DNA of 18,285 bases from an uncultured Oscillibacter sp. (GCA_947245315.1 CAMXNV010000018.1:1-18285); one strand, 5' to 3'. Counted from the stretch's first letter, positions 5,316 through 12,953 are shown. The notes: generated from the sequence alone by a model not told the origin. Translations and numbers: made by a program.

Positions 5316-8300
5316 TCACAGCATCGTGTACAAAATCTTCGCCATCTGCCCCCGGGTGATATGCGCCTGGGGCTTGAAGCTCCCGTCGGCGTAGCCGCTG
5401 AGGATGCCCTGGGAAACCATGGTGCGGATGTAGAAGGAGGCGTAGCCCGGAATCTGGGCCGTGTCGCTGAAGCTCAGCTCCGCCAGGGCGTAGCCCTTCT
5501 CCTGGCTCCGCCCGATCATAGCCGCCGCCTGGGCCCGCGTCAGGTTCCCGGCGGGGTTGAAGTACAGTTTTCCGTCCTTCCCGGCGGTGCCGTTCACGAT
5601 CCCCTCGGCGTACAGCGCCCGGATCGCGGGCAGGGCCCGCTCGGGGAGCTTCTCCAGGTCCGCGAAGGGCAAGGATACCTCGGCGTACTTGGCCGGGTCC
5701 AGTTTCAGGGCGTTGTAGAGCATGACGGAGAAGTCCAGCCGGGTCAGCAGGTCGTCGGGCCGGAAGGTGCCGTCGTCATAGCCCCCGGAGATGCCCTGGT
5801 TGTACAGGAAGTCGCAGTAGTCCGCGCCCCAGTACTCCGCCGTGTCGGTGAATCGGTGCTCCACGCCCTGGGCCGAAAGCTCCACAGAGCAGCGTCCGAT
5901 ATTTCCGGAGCGGTCCCGGGCGGTGACGGTGACCCGGCTCAGCTCCTGGGTCTCCCCGGGACCGGCCAGGGCGACGGTGAAGCGCCCCGTGGCGGGATCG
6001 TACCCTCCGGACTGGTCAGTCCCCTCATAGGTAATGCGCACGTCCTCCGCCGGGAGGAGGCCGTCCACGGCGTCGCTGATGGTTCCGGTAACGGCCCACT
6101 CCTCCAGGTTCAGCTCCGCCGAGACCACCGGCGGGGTATTGTCCACGATGCCGTCGAAGGTGGCCACCACCTGGTCCAGGTAGATGGTCCCGGCGCCCTC
6201 GCCGCTGACCTCCAGGCCCCGGAGGGTCATGCCCGCAGGCAGATTGTTCACGGACACCTGTTTCCAGCCGGACACGTCCAGGGTGGTCAGGGGCAGGGTC
6301 TGGACCTCCTCCTCGCCGATGCTGTAGAGGAGCTGGAGCGTATTGCCGGAGCCGTTGCTGTCCACCCAGAGGTTCAGGCCCGTGTAGGGCTCTTTCAAAA
6401 CGGCGGGCTGAACCGTGGCGTGCCACTGGGCGGAGCCCTCGGTGAGGTCATAGGTCAGCTTGCCGGAGGCCTTGCCGAAGCGGACATAGTTCCCGTCCCG
6501 GTTCAGGCTGAAGCCGGCCCGCTCGCCGGAGCCCCGGAAGATGGTGGTCTCGCCCTCGAAGTCCTCCAGGGTCTCCAGGTGCTGGGTGGAGACCGTGACG
6601 TCGATGGTGGCGCTCTGGGTCCCGGCGGAGACGGTGATCTTCCCCGTGCCCAGGGTCGTGGCCGTGAAGAGTCCCATCTCGTCGATGGTACCGATGTCCC
6701 CCTCCAGGGCCCAGGTGAAGGCCGCCGGGTCCGCTTTCAGGGGCAGGTGGTGATAGGCGGCGGAGCCGGTGAGCTGGACCGCCGTGCCCGGCGCGGCGGT
6801 GAGGCTGGGGATGATGGCCCCGGAGGCGTCCCGGACGGCCACCGCGTCCGGCGCGGTGACGGCGTGGACCACGGTGCTGCCCTGGCCGCCGCCGCCCTCC
6901 GCCAGGATGGTGATGTCGCCCCCCTCCAAGGGCGTGGTGAGCACGTTCCCCGAGAGGGTCCCGGCGTTGGCCGAGAGGTCATAGGACTCATTCATGGGAA
7001 TATAGTTGGTGTCGATGGCCGCGGCGGAGATCAAGACGCTGCTCCCCGCCAGGACATAGGCGTGGTCGGCGCTGACGTGGAAGTGGCTCAGCCGCCCGGA
7101 GGGCTGGTTGGTGGCCACCAGGAAGAGCTGGTTGGACACCGCCCGCTCCCCGCCGTCGGAGGGGCGGTTCACCCGCTTGGCCTCCAGGTCCGTGGGCCGG
7201 GTGACCGTCAGGGTGGTGGACCCGCCGCCGTCCAGGCAGAGGGCCGTGACACAGCCCAGCTCGATGAGCCGCTGGGCCACCTGGGTCATGGTGGCCCCGA
7301 TGGAGTGGCCGGGCTTCCGGCCGTCGATGGTGTAGAAGATCAGGCTCCCGTCGTAGCGCTGGCCCACGGCGGTCCGGGGGGCCGCGCCGTTTTGCAGGCC
7401 CCCGGCCACCATGCCGTTCTCCACCAGGGAGTAGAGGCTGCCCACGGCGTACTCCACGTCGTTCCAGCCGGGGTCCGCGGCGGTGAGGGAGAGGGTGAGC
7501 ACGGTCCCCGCGGGGATGGCCCGGAGGGCGTCCAGGGTAGCGGGGTCCGCCTTGCCGTTGGCGGTGAGGACCACCTGACCCGGCTCCAGGACGGTGGCGG
7601 AGGCGGCCTCCTCCACCCGGTTCACCAGGAGGGTGGCCGTCTCACCGATGGAGAGCCGCCCCTCCTGGAGGGTACAGACCACGTCCACGCCGGGCTGGGT
7701 GCTGCCGGTGGAATGGGCGGCGTTGAAGTCGTAGGTGTAGAGGTAGACCCCCGCCTCGGTCCGGGCCTTGTTGACGGCGGCCAGGGGCAGGGACTTCTCC
7801 AGGATTTGGCCCGTGCCGTCAAAGCGGGGGTTCCCGGCCTCGTCATAGAGGGGATTGCCCGCCTCGTCCAGCAGGGGATGGCCCGTGCCGTCCTGGGCGG
7901 TGTAGTTCACCAGGGCGGAGACGCCGGGCTTGCCCAGGATGGCGGTGCCGTCGGCCCGGAAGCCGATGGCGTAGTACCCGGCGTCGCTGCTGCGGAGCTG
8001 GCCCTGGGTGACCACCAGGCCGATGGGCAGGCCGTTGTTCACGTTGTAGAAGTCGCCGTTGATCCCGGCCACCACCCGGTTCCCCTGTTCCTCCAGGGCC
8101 TTGGCGGTGTTGGAGACGGTGCTCCGGTCCGTGAGGACGCCGCCGTAGGTGACGATGGGGGTCACGGCCCCGTTGGGGACGTATGTAATCAAGTTCTCCG
8201 TCCGGTAATCAGAGCTGACGGTGCTCCAGAAGACGTTGGTGGAGAGCTGGGTCTCCTGATTGAGGAGCATGTCCGAGGCGGTGAGGTCGTCCCCCATGGC

Positions 8301-8387
8301 CTGGGAGGCGCAGACGGGGACGCTCAGGGAGAGCAGCAGGGACAGGCTCAGAAGCAGGGGAAGGGCGCGGGACAAAAATTGTTTCAT
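5316..8387 (-). CDS. Secreted phosphodiester glycosidase (NAGPA) protein with three SLH repeats
   Basis: This 1023-residue exported protein combines a phosphodiester glycosidase (NAGPA/DUF2233) domain with a wall anchor. Residues 1-28 are a signal peptide (KQFLSRALPLLLSLSLLLSLSVPVCA). The NAGPA domain spans roughly 100-430, with GINGDFYN, an IFYTIDGRKPGHSIG segment and a closing LCLDGGGSTTL. Near its middle is a short insert of DEAGNP-type repeats. Ig-like beta domains and a galactose-binding-like region (LNLWVDSNGSGNTLQLLYSIG) follow. Residues from about 845 to the C-terminus are three SLH repeats (ISGGYDDGTFRPDDLLTR; FNPAGNLTRAQAAAMI; ILSGYADGSFKPQAHITRGQMAKILY), which bind secondary cell-wall polymer. 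NAGPA domains act on GlcNAc-type phosphodiesters; the substrate here is inferred to be a wall glycopolymer. The start at 8387 follows GAGGAGA and begins the signal peptide. Confidence 0.92.
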   Translation of the reverse strand: MKQFLSRALPLLLSLSLLLSLSVPVCASQAMGDDLTASDMLLNQETQLSTNVFWSTVSSDYRTENLITYVPNGAVTPIVTYGGVLTDRSTVSNTAKALEEQGNRVVAGINGDFYNVNNGLPIGLVVTQGQLRSSDAGYYAIGFRADGTAILGKPGVSALVNYTAQDGTGHPLLDEAGNPLYDEAGNPRFDGTGQILEKSLPLAAVNKARTEAGVYLYTYDFNAAHSTGSTQPGVDVVCTLQEGRLSIGETATLLVNRVEEAASATVLEPGQVVLTANGKADPATLDALRAIPAGTVLTLSLTAADPGWNDVEYAVGSLYSLVENGMVAGGLQNGAAPRTAVGQRYDGSLIFYTIDGRKPGHSIGATMTQVAQRLIELGCVTALCLDGGGSTTLTVTRPTDLEAKRVNRPSDGGERAVSNQLFLVATNQPSGRLSHFHVSADHAYVLAGSSVLISAAAIDTNYIPMNESYDLSANAGTLSGNVLTTPLEGGDITILAEGGGGQGSTVVHAVTAPDAVAVRDASGAIIPSLTAAPGTAVQLTGSAAYHHLPLKADPAAFTWALEGDIGTIDEMGLFTATTLGTGKITVSAGTQSATIDVTVSTQHLETLEDFEGETTIFRGSGERAGFSLNRDGNYVRFGKASGKLTYDLTEGSAQWHATVQPAVLKEPYTGLNLWVDSNGSGNTLQLLYSIGEEEVQTLPLTTLDVSGWKQVSVNNLPAGMTLRGLEVSGEGAGTIYLDQVVATFDGIVDNTPPVVSAELNLEEWAVTGTISDAVDGLLPAEDVRITYEGTDQSGGYDPATGRFTVALAGPGETQELSRVTVTARDRSGNIGRCSVELSAQGVEHRFTDTAEYWGADYCDFLYNQGISGGYDDGTFRPDDLLTRLDFSVMLYNALKLDPAKYAEVSLPFADLEKLPERALPAIRALYAEGIVNGTAGKDGKLYFNPAGNLTRAQAAAMIGRSQEKGYALAELSFSDTAQIPGYASFYIRTMVSQGILSGYADGSFKPQAHITRGQMAKILYTML

Positions 8388-8430
8388 AGGGGTCTCCTCT
8401 CGCAGAAAACGGATTGACAGAACAGTATTC

Positions 8431-8459
8431 ACCATAGCACAAAGCGGCGGCAAAGTAAA
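8431..8459 (-). promoter_or_regulatory. Probable promoter of the SLH-glycosidase gene
   Basis: On the reverse strand TTTACT (8454-8459), a 17-bp spacer and TATGGT (8431-8436), each 4/6 to consensus. Transcription would start about 37 bp before the start codon. Confidence 0.5.
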
Positions 8460-8523
8460 TGCAAAATCGTAAACAATATTTTCCTGTGATCCCGCCGGAC
8501 GTTTGTTGGGGGGAGGGTTCCTC

Positions 8524-8552
8524 TGGACAAATGGGCGGGGACCGGCTATAGT
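8524..8552 (+). promoter_or_regulatory. Sigma-70 promoter of the ferredoxin gene
   Basis: TGGACA (8524-8529), a 17-bp spacer and TATAGT (8547-8552), each 5/6 to consensus. Transcription should begin near 8559, leaving a short leader that carries AAAAGGAGGG. Confidence 0.75.
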
Positions 8553-8585
8553 AGAAGGCAGAATGAAAAAAAGGAGGGACCTGAT

Positions 8586-8768
8586 ATGACGGTCACAGTG
8601 GACGCCGCCCGCTGTATTGCCTGCGGCATGTGCGCCTACGCCGCCCCGGAGGTCTTCCGGGTGGTCGGCAAGGCTTCCACGGTTATTGCCCAGCCCCAGG
8701 GGCGGGGGGGCAAGGTGCGGGACGCCGCAAACGGGTGTCCCGTCAATGCGATTCGGATTGATGGGTAG
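8586..8768 (+). CDS. Single-cluster [4Fe-4S] ferredoxin
   Basis: This 60-residue electron carrier has one [4Fe-4S] site: Cys10, Cys13 and Cys16 in CIACGMC, and Cys51 followed by Pro in GCPVNAI. This is the one-cluster form seen in Bacillus Fer and Thermotoga-type ferredoxins, not the two-cluster clostridial type. It would shuttle low-potential electrons in the cytoplasm; the partner enzymes cannot be named, since no oxidoreductase is adjacent. The start is fixed by an excellent AAAAGGAGGG at 8570-8579. It has its own promoter and no downstream gene on the same strand, so it is monocistronic. No clear intrinsic terminator follows. Confidence 0.93.
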   Translation: MTVTVDAARCIACGMCAYAAPEVFRVVGKASTVIAQPQGRGGKVRDAANGCPVNAIRIDG

Positions 8769-8816
8769 GGGGCCCCGGCGGGGAATCGGCCTGGCTTATT
8801 TTCTCTCAATCTGCTT

Positions 8817-8970
8817 TTCTATCGATAGGCCACCTTGTAGGGAAGGAGCTCTGTCCCCTTCCGTCCTCCGGGAGTGCCCAGCTTTCGGTAGACGGGGCGG
8901 GACAGAGCCCGCCCCCTACACGGCGTTCTATCGGTAGACCACCCCGTAGGGGACGCCGCCCTCGGCGGCC
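8817..8970. repeat. Cluster of GTAGGGG-capped hairpin repeats
   Basis: This opens a gene-free stretch (8769-9286). Two direct copies of a TTCTATCGRTAG...CCACC..GTAGGG unit begin at 8817 and 8926. A reverse-oriented copy, with stem GGGGCGGG (8894-8901)/CCCGCCCC (8908-8915), ends in CTACA at 8920. The unit at 8944-8969 carries stem GCCGCC/GGCGGC. The same components recur at 14965-15090 and 17847-18147. The stems differ between copies but each is self-complementary. I see no gene in this stretch. Confidence 0.75.
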
Positions 8971-9010
8971 CGTTTCCCCGAAACGCTGTTACCTCGGTAG
9001 GCGCAACTCC

Positions 9011-9150
9011 AAGGCTCCCTCTCTGAGGGAGCTGTCGCCGCCGGAGGCGGTGACTGAGGGAGTTCCCCCGTTTTCCCCGTAAAACCCAGCCCCCTGAAAA
9101 CTCCCTCCGTCACGGCTACGCCGTGCCACCTCCCTCAAAGAGGGAGGCTT
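9011..9150. repeat. 140-bp inverted-repeat element with CTCCCTC...GAGGGAG ends
   Basis: The ends 9011-9033 and 9128-9150 are 23-bp inverted copies with three mismatches. Each end is itself a hairpin: GCTCCCTC/GAGGGAGC on the left, CCTCCCTC/GAGGGAGG (read inward) on the right, so two of the mismatches compensate each other. Inner hairpins near 9034-9055 and 9110-9127 are also matched in position. Similar non-coding elements are, from memory, common in Faecalibacterium-type genomes. No ORF is present. Confidence 0.75.
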
Positions 9151-9234
9151 TTTGTGTGACGCGTGGGGCCCGCACCCCTGTGCGGGCCATTTCCCCGGGC
9201 TTCCTCCTCCCATCAACAGAACATCTTTCCCCCC

Positions 9235-9266
9235 AAAAAAGAGACGGCCCGAAACCGGGCCGTCTC
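9235..9266 (-). terminator. Intrinsic terminator of the AGCS symporter gene
   Basis: On the reverse strand an 11-bp stem (9256-9266 with 9241-9251) with a 4-nt loop is followed by TTTTTT (9235-9240), 20 bp after the stop codon. Confidence 0.93.
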
Positions 9267-9286
9267 TCCTCTTTCAAACATCAATC

Positions 9287-10675
9287 TCACTTCACAGCCT
9301 TAACCACCAAACTGGTCAGGGCGAAGAGGCCAATCGCGTTGGGGATCACCATCAGGTTGTTGAACATATCGGACAGCTCCCACACCAGGTCGTTGGAGGC
9401 CAGGGTGCCCAGGAAGATGAACACCAGGGCGATAACCATGTACGCCACCGTGGACTTCTTGCCGAACAGGTAGTTCATATTGATCTTGCCGAAGAGGTTC
9501 CACCCCAGAATGGTGGAGAAGGCGAAGAAGAACAGGCAGATGGCCACAAACTTGGCCCCCAGGCTTTCGCCGAAGACGCTGCCAAAGGCCGTCTGGGCCA
9601 GGTTGGCCTTGCCGATGACCTCGGTGACGGAGCCGGTGTAGCCCCCGGCCAGGGGGCCGCCCTCGGTGTAGAGGGTGGAGATGATCACCAGGGCGTTCAG
9701 GGTCAGGACCACGAAGGTGTCGATGAACACGCCGATCATGGCCACCACGCCCTGGTCATGGGGGCAGGCCACGTTGGCCAGCGCGTGGGCGTGAGGCGTG
9801 GAGCCCATACCGGCCTCGTTGGAGAACAGGCCCCGCTTGGCGCCCTGGCTCAGGGCGATTTTCAGCGCCGCGCCGAAGCCGCCGCCCAGGATGGCCTGGG
9901 GCTGGAAGGCATACTTGAAGATCATGGCCACGGTGGTGGGGAGATACTTGGCCCGGAGGACCAGCACCACCAGGCCGCCCAGGACGAAGATGGCCGCCAT
10001 GATGGGGACGATCTTCTCCGTGACGGAGGCCAGACGCTGGACGCCGCCCAGGAAGATCACCGCGCAGATGGCCACCAGCACCACGCCCACGATCCAGGAG
10101 GGCACGCCGAAAGCGGTCTGGAAGGTGGAGCCGATGGAGTTGGACTGGACCATGCAGCCGAAGAAGCCCAGGGCCAGGATGATGGCAATGGAGAAGAAGC
10201 CCGCCAGGAACTTGCCGAAGCCGCCCTTAAAGGCCGTGGTGATGTAGTACACAGGGCCGCCCTGGACGTTGCCGTCCTTGTCCTTGACCCGGGTCTCCTG
10301 GGCCAGCACGGCCTCGGAGTAGATGGTGGCCATGCCGAAGAAGGCGATGATCCACATCCAGAAGATGGCCCCCGGGCCGCCGGTGAGGATGGCGCCGGAG
10401 GCGCCCACGATGTTGCCCGTGCCCACCTGGGCGGCGATGGCCGTGGCCAGGGCTTGGAACGAGCTCATGCCGCTGGCGTGCTTGTCGCCGGCCAGGGTCA
10501 GGTTGCCGAAGACCTTCCCCATGCCCTCGCCGAAGCAGCGAATCTGGACGAAGCGGGTCTTGATGGAGAACCACAGGCCCACGGCGATCAGCAGACCCAC
10601 CAGGATGTAGTCGGACAGGTAGGCGTTGATGAGCTTCACGATGGGCAGGAGCGTGTCTTGTACTTGCTGTAACAT
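9287..10675 (-). CDS. Alanine/glycine:cation symporter (AGCS/AlsT family)
   Basis: This 462-residue polytopic transporter of the AGCS family imports alanine or glycine with Na+ or H+. Family features include GIVGASGAILTGGPGAIFWMW-type residues near 95-120, an IYSEAVLAQETR stretch, GGPVYYI, and a conserved SNEAGMGSTPHAHA block near the centre. About ten hydrophobic spans are visible. The start at 10675 (MLQQVQDTLL) follows AGGAGGG; the longer frame to 10753 runs through leader hairpins. A tandem glycine riboswitch lies upstream on the same strand, which points to glycine as substrate or signal; glycine-controlled AGCS genes are well known. A terminator just before the ribosome site suggests control of transcription. 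The gene is monocistronic, closed by a strong terminator. Confidence 0.93.
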   Translation of the reverse strand: MLQQVQDTLLPIVKLINAYLSDYILVGLLIAVGLWFSIKTRFVQIRCFGEGMGKVFGNLTLAGDKHASGMSSFQALATAIAAQVGTGNIVGASGAILTGGPGAIFWMWIIAFFGMATIYSEAVLAQETRVKDKDGNVQGGPVYYITTAFKGGFGKFLAGFFSIAIILALGFFGCMVQSNSIGSTFQTAFGVPSWIVGVVLVAICAVIFLGGVQRLASVTEKIVPIMAAIFVLGGLVVLVLRAKYLPTTVAMIFKYAFQPQAILGGGFGAALKIALSQGAKRGLFSNEAGMGSTPHAHALANVACPHDQGVVAMIGVFIDTFVVLTLNALVIISTLYTEGGPLAGGYTGSVTEVIGKANLAQTAFGSVFGESLGAKFVAICLFFFAFSTILGWNLFGKINMNYLFGKKSTVAYMVIALVFIFLGTLASNDLVWELSDMFNNLMVIPNAIGLFALTSLVVKAVK

Positions 10676-10696
10676 GAAAAATTCCCTCCTAAATGT

Positions 10697-10721
10697 AAAA
10701 AGGAACGGCCCCGGCCGCTCC
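10697..10721 (-). terminator. Intrinsic terminator in the symporter leader (riboswitch platform)
   Basis: On the reverse strand GGAGCGGC (5' arm, 10714-10721) pairs with GCCGTTCC (3' arm, 10702-10709) and is followed by TTTTT (10697-10701). It lies about 10 bases before the AGGAGGG ribosome site. Its position between the glycine aptamers and the gene suits a regulated terminator. A second GC-rich hairpin (GAAGACG/CGTCTTC arms, near 10736-10766) precedes it. The aptamers are about 240 nt upstream because an inverted-repeat element lies in between. Confidence 0.8.
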
Positions 10722-10766
10722 GAAAAAGAGAACAGGAAGACGCACGGGCACACCCCCGCCGTCTTC

Positions 10767-10957
10767 TATAGTCAACACAGTTGAAAAGAATCCAAAGGAT
10801 TCTTTTCAGCGAGGCGCTGTAAAACAGCGCCTCAAGCCGCCTAAGCGGCTTGCTGTGCTTGACTTCATAGGTAACACATGGGCGCTTTGCGCCCCGGCAA
10901 ACCTTTGGCTTGCCGGTTGAAAAGAAGTTTTACTTCTTTTCAACTGTGTTAACTATA
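10767..10957. mobile_element. 191-bp MITE-like element inside the glycine-riboswitch leader
   Basis: The 22-bp terminal inverted repeats (10767-10788 and 10936-10957; TATAGTYAACACAGTTGAAAAG) differ at one base. Between them are about six hairpins in tandem, including GAGGCGCTG/CAGCGCCTC, AGCCGC/GCGGCT, GGGCGC/GCGCCC and GGCAA...TTGCC, and each TIR extends into its own hairpin (GTTGAAAAGAA...). No ORF is present. The right end directly abuts the last base of the second glycine aptamer's P1 stem (10958). The TATA at each outer end could reflect a TA target. The call rests on structure; no second copy exists in this window to confirm mobility. Confidence 0.65.
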
Positions 10958-11118
10958 CTCTGTCCTTTTACCTGAGAGATTCAGCGGCATGGCCGCCTTG
11001 CACCTTCGGTCCCCGTCTCCGGGCTTCTCCAGAGCCACATCCATTCCCGGTCCTCACCCAAACCTTGGGCGCCTGAGAGTTTTACTCCTTCGGCAGACTT
11101 CCGTCGTTTCTCCAGGAA
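10958..11118 (-). promoter_or_regulatory. Tandem glycine riboswitch (gcvT type)
   Basis: The reverse strand carries two glycine aptamers in tandem. Aptamer 1 (about 11118 to 11044) has GGAGAAACG, TGCCGAAGGAGTAAAACTC, CTCAGGCGCC and GAGGACCGGGAA. Aptamer 2 (about 11034 to 10958) has CTCTGGAGAAG, GGACCGAAGGTGCAAG, CTGAATCTCTCAGGTAAAAG and GGACAGAG. The CCGAAGG and CTCTCAGG...GGAC motifs are the family signature, and both P1 stems close (TTCCTGG with CCGGGAA; CTCTG with CAGAG). Tandem aptamers usually turn on glycine cleavage or export/uptake genes. Here the controlled gene is the AGCS symporter. Confidence 0.95.
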
Positions 11119-11148
11119 TTTCCTTTGCCGTTATCCAATTGTGGTACT

Positions 11149-11177
11149 ACCTTACCACGCCCCGCCCCGGTTGTCAA
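11149..11177 (-). promoter_or_regulatory. Promoter of the glycine riboswitch/symporter transcript
   Basis: On the reverse strand a perfect TTGACA (11172-11177), a 17-bp spacer and TAAGGT (11149-11154, only 3/6). Transcription would begin near 11142, about 24 bp before the first aptamer. Confidence 0.6.
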
Positions 11178-11267
11178 CCGTGTATTTACACAAATTGTCC
11201 GCAAACCGGAGACGAATATTCGCCAATGGTGAACGACAGGCGAACGCCCCGGCGGGGTGCGCCCGAG

Positions 11268-11292
11268 AAAAAGGAACCCCCGGAGGGGTCCC
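11268..11292 (-). terminator. Intrinsic terminator after the mgtC-like gene
   Basis: On the reverse strand GGGACCCC (11285-11292) pairs with GGGGTTCC (11273-11280; one G-U) and TTTTT follows (11268-11272). It lies 18 bp past the stop codon. Confidence 0.85.
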
Positions 11293-11309
11293 CTTCAAGG
11301 CAAGTTTTC

Positions 11310-12002
11310 TCACAGCTCCCGGACGGAGACCACGCCGGCGGTGGCGCAGATGTCCTTTTGAATCTGGTCCACATTCAGGCCCTTGTGGAGCCGGAGGGTG
11401 AAGATGGCGCAGGCGTTGTGCCGCTCGCTGGCGCTGGAGTGGATGATGCCCATGTTGAGGATTTTCAGCCCGTGCTCCCGGAACTCCTGGAGGAGCACGT
11501 CCATGGTCCGGTTGTCGCTGTACTCCACGTAGAGGTTGACCTCCGGGGCGTTTTGCAGCATCCGGTACTCCACCCGGGAGAAGAAGAGCTCGGCCACCAG
11601 AATCAGAGCCGTGGCGAAGAGGCCCCCCTCGTAGAAGCCGCCCCCCAGGGTCAGGCCGATGATGGCCGCCGCCCAGAGGCCCGCGGCGGTGGTGAGGCCC
11701 TTCACCCGCTGGCGGCGGGTGACGATGATGGTGCCCGCGCCGATGAAGCCAATGCCCGCCACCACCTGGGCGCCCAGGCGGGCCATGTCCGTGTACTGGC
11801 CCAGGACCAGGTAGAGGTATTGGCTGGTGAGCGTGGTCATGGCCGCGCCCAGGCAGATTAAGATATGGGTGCGGAAGCCCGCCGGGCGGCGCTTGTACTC
11901 CCGCTCGATGCCGATGATGCCGCCGCAGATCACCGCCAGGGTCATCCGCAGGGCCACGGACCAGATGGTCACGTCCCGCAGGCCATCAAAAAGAGCTAAC
12001 AT
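11310..12002 (-). CDS. MgtC/SapB family membrane protein, paralogue 1
   Basis: This 230-residue protein has an N-terminal MgtC domain with four or five membrane spans (residues about 10-145) carrying the family's GGIIGIEREYKRRPAGFRTHILICLGAA and GIGFIGAGTI motifs, followed by TTAAGLWAAAIIGL. The C-terminal region, about 80 soluble residues, resembles the ACT-like tail of MgtC/YhiD proteins. Members adjust magnesium homeostasis or F-ATPase activity in some bacteria; the role in commensal Clostridia is not established. The start at 12002 follows GTAGGAGGAATAAC. It lies 100 bp downstream of a second MgtC paralogue on the same strand, so both are probably one operon born from duplication. The gap contains GC-rich self-complementary arms (GGGCTTG/CAAGCCC). 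Confidence 0.92.
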   Translation of the reverse strand: MLALFDGLRDVTIWSVALRMTLAVICGGIIGIEREYKRRPAGFRTHILICLGAAMTTLTSQYLYLVLGQYTDMARLGAQVVAGIGFIGAGTIIVTRRQRVKGLTTAAGLWAAAIIGLTLGGGFYEGGLFATALILVAELFFSRVEYRMLQNAPEVNLYVEYSDNRTMDVLLQEFREHGLKILNMGIIHSSASERHNACAIFTLRLHKGLNVDQIQKDICATAGVVSVREL

Positions 12003-12102
12003 CCCGTTATTCCTCCTACTTCCGCAAGCGCGCCGCCGGGGCGGGCTTGGGTGAATATCCGGCCCCCAGCACAAGCCCGGGGCGCGGTTCGTCTCTTTGC
12101 AA

Positions 12103-12828
12103 TCAGATGTCCTGGACGACGTACACGTCCTCCAGCTCCGAGACGGCGGCCAGAATCTTGGCGTGGGCCCCCGGGCGGTTCATCCGCAGGGAGAAGATGG
12201 CGTTGGGGTGCTGGGAGGGGGTCTGCTTCCCGTGGTCCACCTCCACCTCGTAGATGGTCACATCCTTGGACTTGATCCGGTTGATGATCTCCGCCACATT
12301 GTCCAGGGATTGGAATTCCACATAGATGTTCATATTCTTGGCGTTTTCCACCACATAGAGCTCCACCGTGGGCAAAATGTGCACCACCAGGAAGATCAGC
12401 AGGAAAGCCAGGGCCACGCACTCGTAGAACCCCGCGCCCACGGCCAGGCCCATGCAGGCCGAGGCCCAGAGGCCCGCCGCCGTGGTCAGGCCCTTCACCT
12501 TCTGCTGGCCCGTCACCAAAATGGTGCCCGCGCCCAGGAAGCCGATGCCGTTGATGACCTGGGCCCCGAAGCGGCTGACGTCCGTCCGGATGCCGATCTC
12601 CGCGGCCTTGTCGGCCCAGACGTGATTCAGCATGTGGAACTCGTATTGGCTCAGCAGCATGGTCAGCGCCGCGCCCATGCACACCAGCATGTAGGTGCGG
12701 AAGCCCGCCGGACGGTGCTTCCGGGCCCGCTCCAGGCCGATCATGCCGCCGCAGAACATGGCCAGGGTCAGACGCAGCAGCACAGAGACCGTGTTGATCT
12801 CCCGCAGATAGTTCAATTGTTGTATCAC
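12103..12828 (-). CDS. MgtC/SapB family membrane protein, paralogue 2
   Basis: This 241-residue MgtC-type protein is closely related to its downstream neighbour. It has spans and motifs GGMIGLERARKHRPAGFRTYMLVCMGAA, GIGFLGAGTILV and GLTTAAGLWASACMGLA, then an ACT-like soluble tail. Compared with paralogue 1 it has an insertion of roughly a dozen residues (EFHMLNHVWADKAAEIGIRTDV region) in the loop after span 3. The start is GTG at 12826-12828, preceded by GGGAGAGAGAG. An upstream frame to 12939 runs through a structured leader and is not credible as protein. It has a strong promoter about 130 bp upstream. Function is as for the family: a membrane regulator of magnesium or energy homeostasis, not an obvious channel. 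Confidence 0.9.
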   Translation of the reverse strand: MIQQLNYLREINTVSVLLRLTLAMFCGGMIGLERARKHRPAGFRTYMLVCMGAALTMLLSQYEFHMLNHVWADKAAEIGIRTDVSRFGAQVINGIGFLGAGTILVTGQQKVKGLTTAAGLWASACMGLAVGAGFYECVALAFLLIFLVVHILPTVELYVVENAKNMNIYVEFQSLDNVAEIINRIKSKDVTIYEVEVDHGKQTPSQHPNAIFSLRMNRPGAHAKILAAVSELEDVYVVQDI

Positions 12829-12953
12829 AGGCTCTCTCTCCCTTCCCGTTCCCCGCAGAGCGAAAGAAAAGGGAAGAACCGGCTCCGCCGCTTCTTCCTT
12901 CTTGTTCAAAAACGTGGGAAAACATCCCGTCCCCCCCATTCCTGCGGGGAACG
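12829..12953 (-). promoter_or_regulatory. Structured 5' leader of the mgtC pair with attenuator-like hairpin
   Basis: The predicted transcript start (about 12953) precedes the GTG start by about 125 nt. Within it a 12-bp inverted repeat (12942-12953 with 12847-12858) could form a long-range stem. Inside lies a hairpin (12887-12898 with 12872-12883, 11 of 12 pairs, TCC-size loop) followed by CTTTTCTTTC, which looks like an intrinsic terminator. Alternative folding would allow attenuation. I do not see M-box consensus. Confidence 0.5.

Noticed and set aside
5361..8417. Very long open frame opposite the SLH-glycosidase gene (forward strand)
   Set aside because: It mirrors a gene with signal peptide and domains; its translation is low-complexity Gly/Val/Gln-rich with no ribosome site. 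It is a high-GC antisense artefact.
8617..8937. Second frame across the ferredoxin and downstream repeats
   Set aside because: It overlaps the ferredoxin in another frame and continues into hairpin repeats.
9152..10672. 506-codon open frame opposite the AGCS symporter
   Set aside because: Its translation is dominated by acidic, Gly and His residues with no domain, while the reverse frame is an unmistakable transporter.
11141..11401. Forward open frame between the riboswitch promoter and the mgtC-like gene
   Set aside because: It runs through a promoter, a terminator and antisense to mgtC, with no ribosome site.
12829..12953. M-box magnesium riboswitch before the mgtC pair
   Set aside because: The leader is structured but shows no M-box consensus that I can identify and is shorter than that class.
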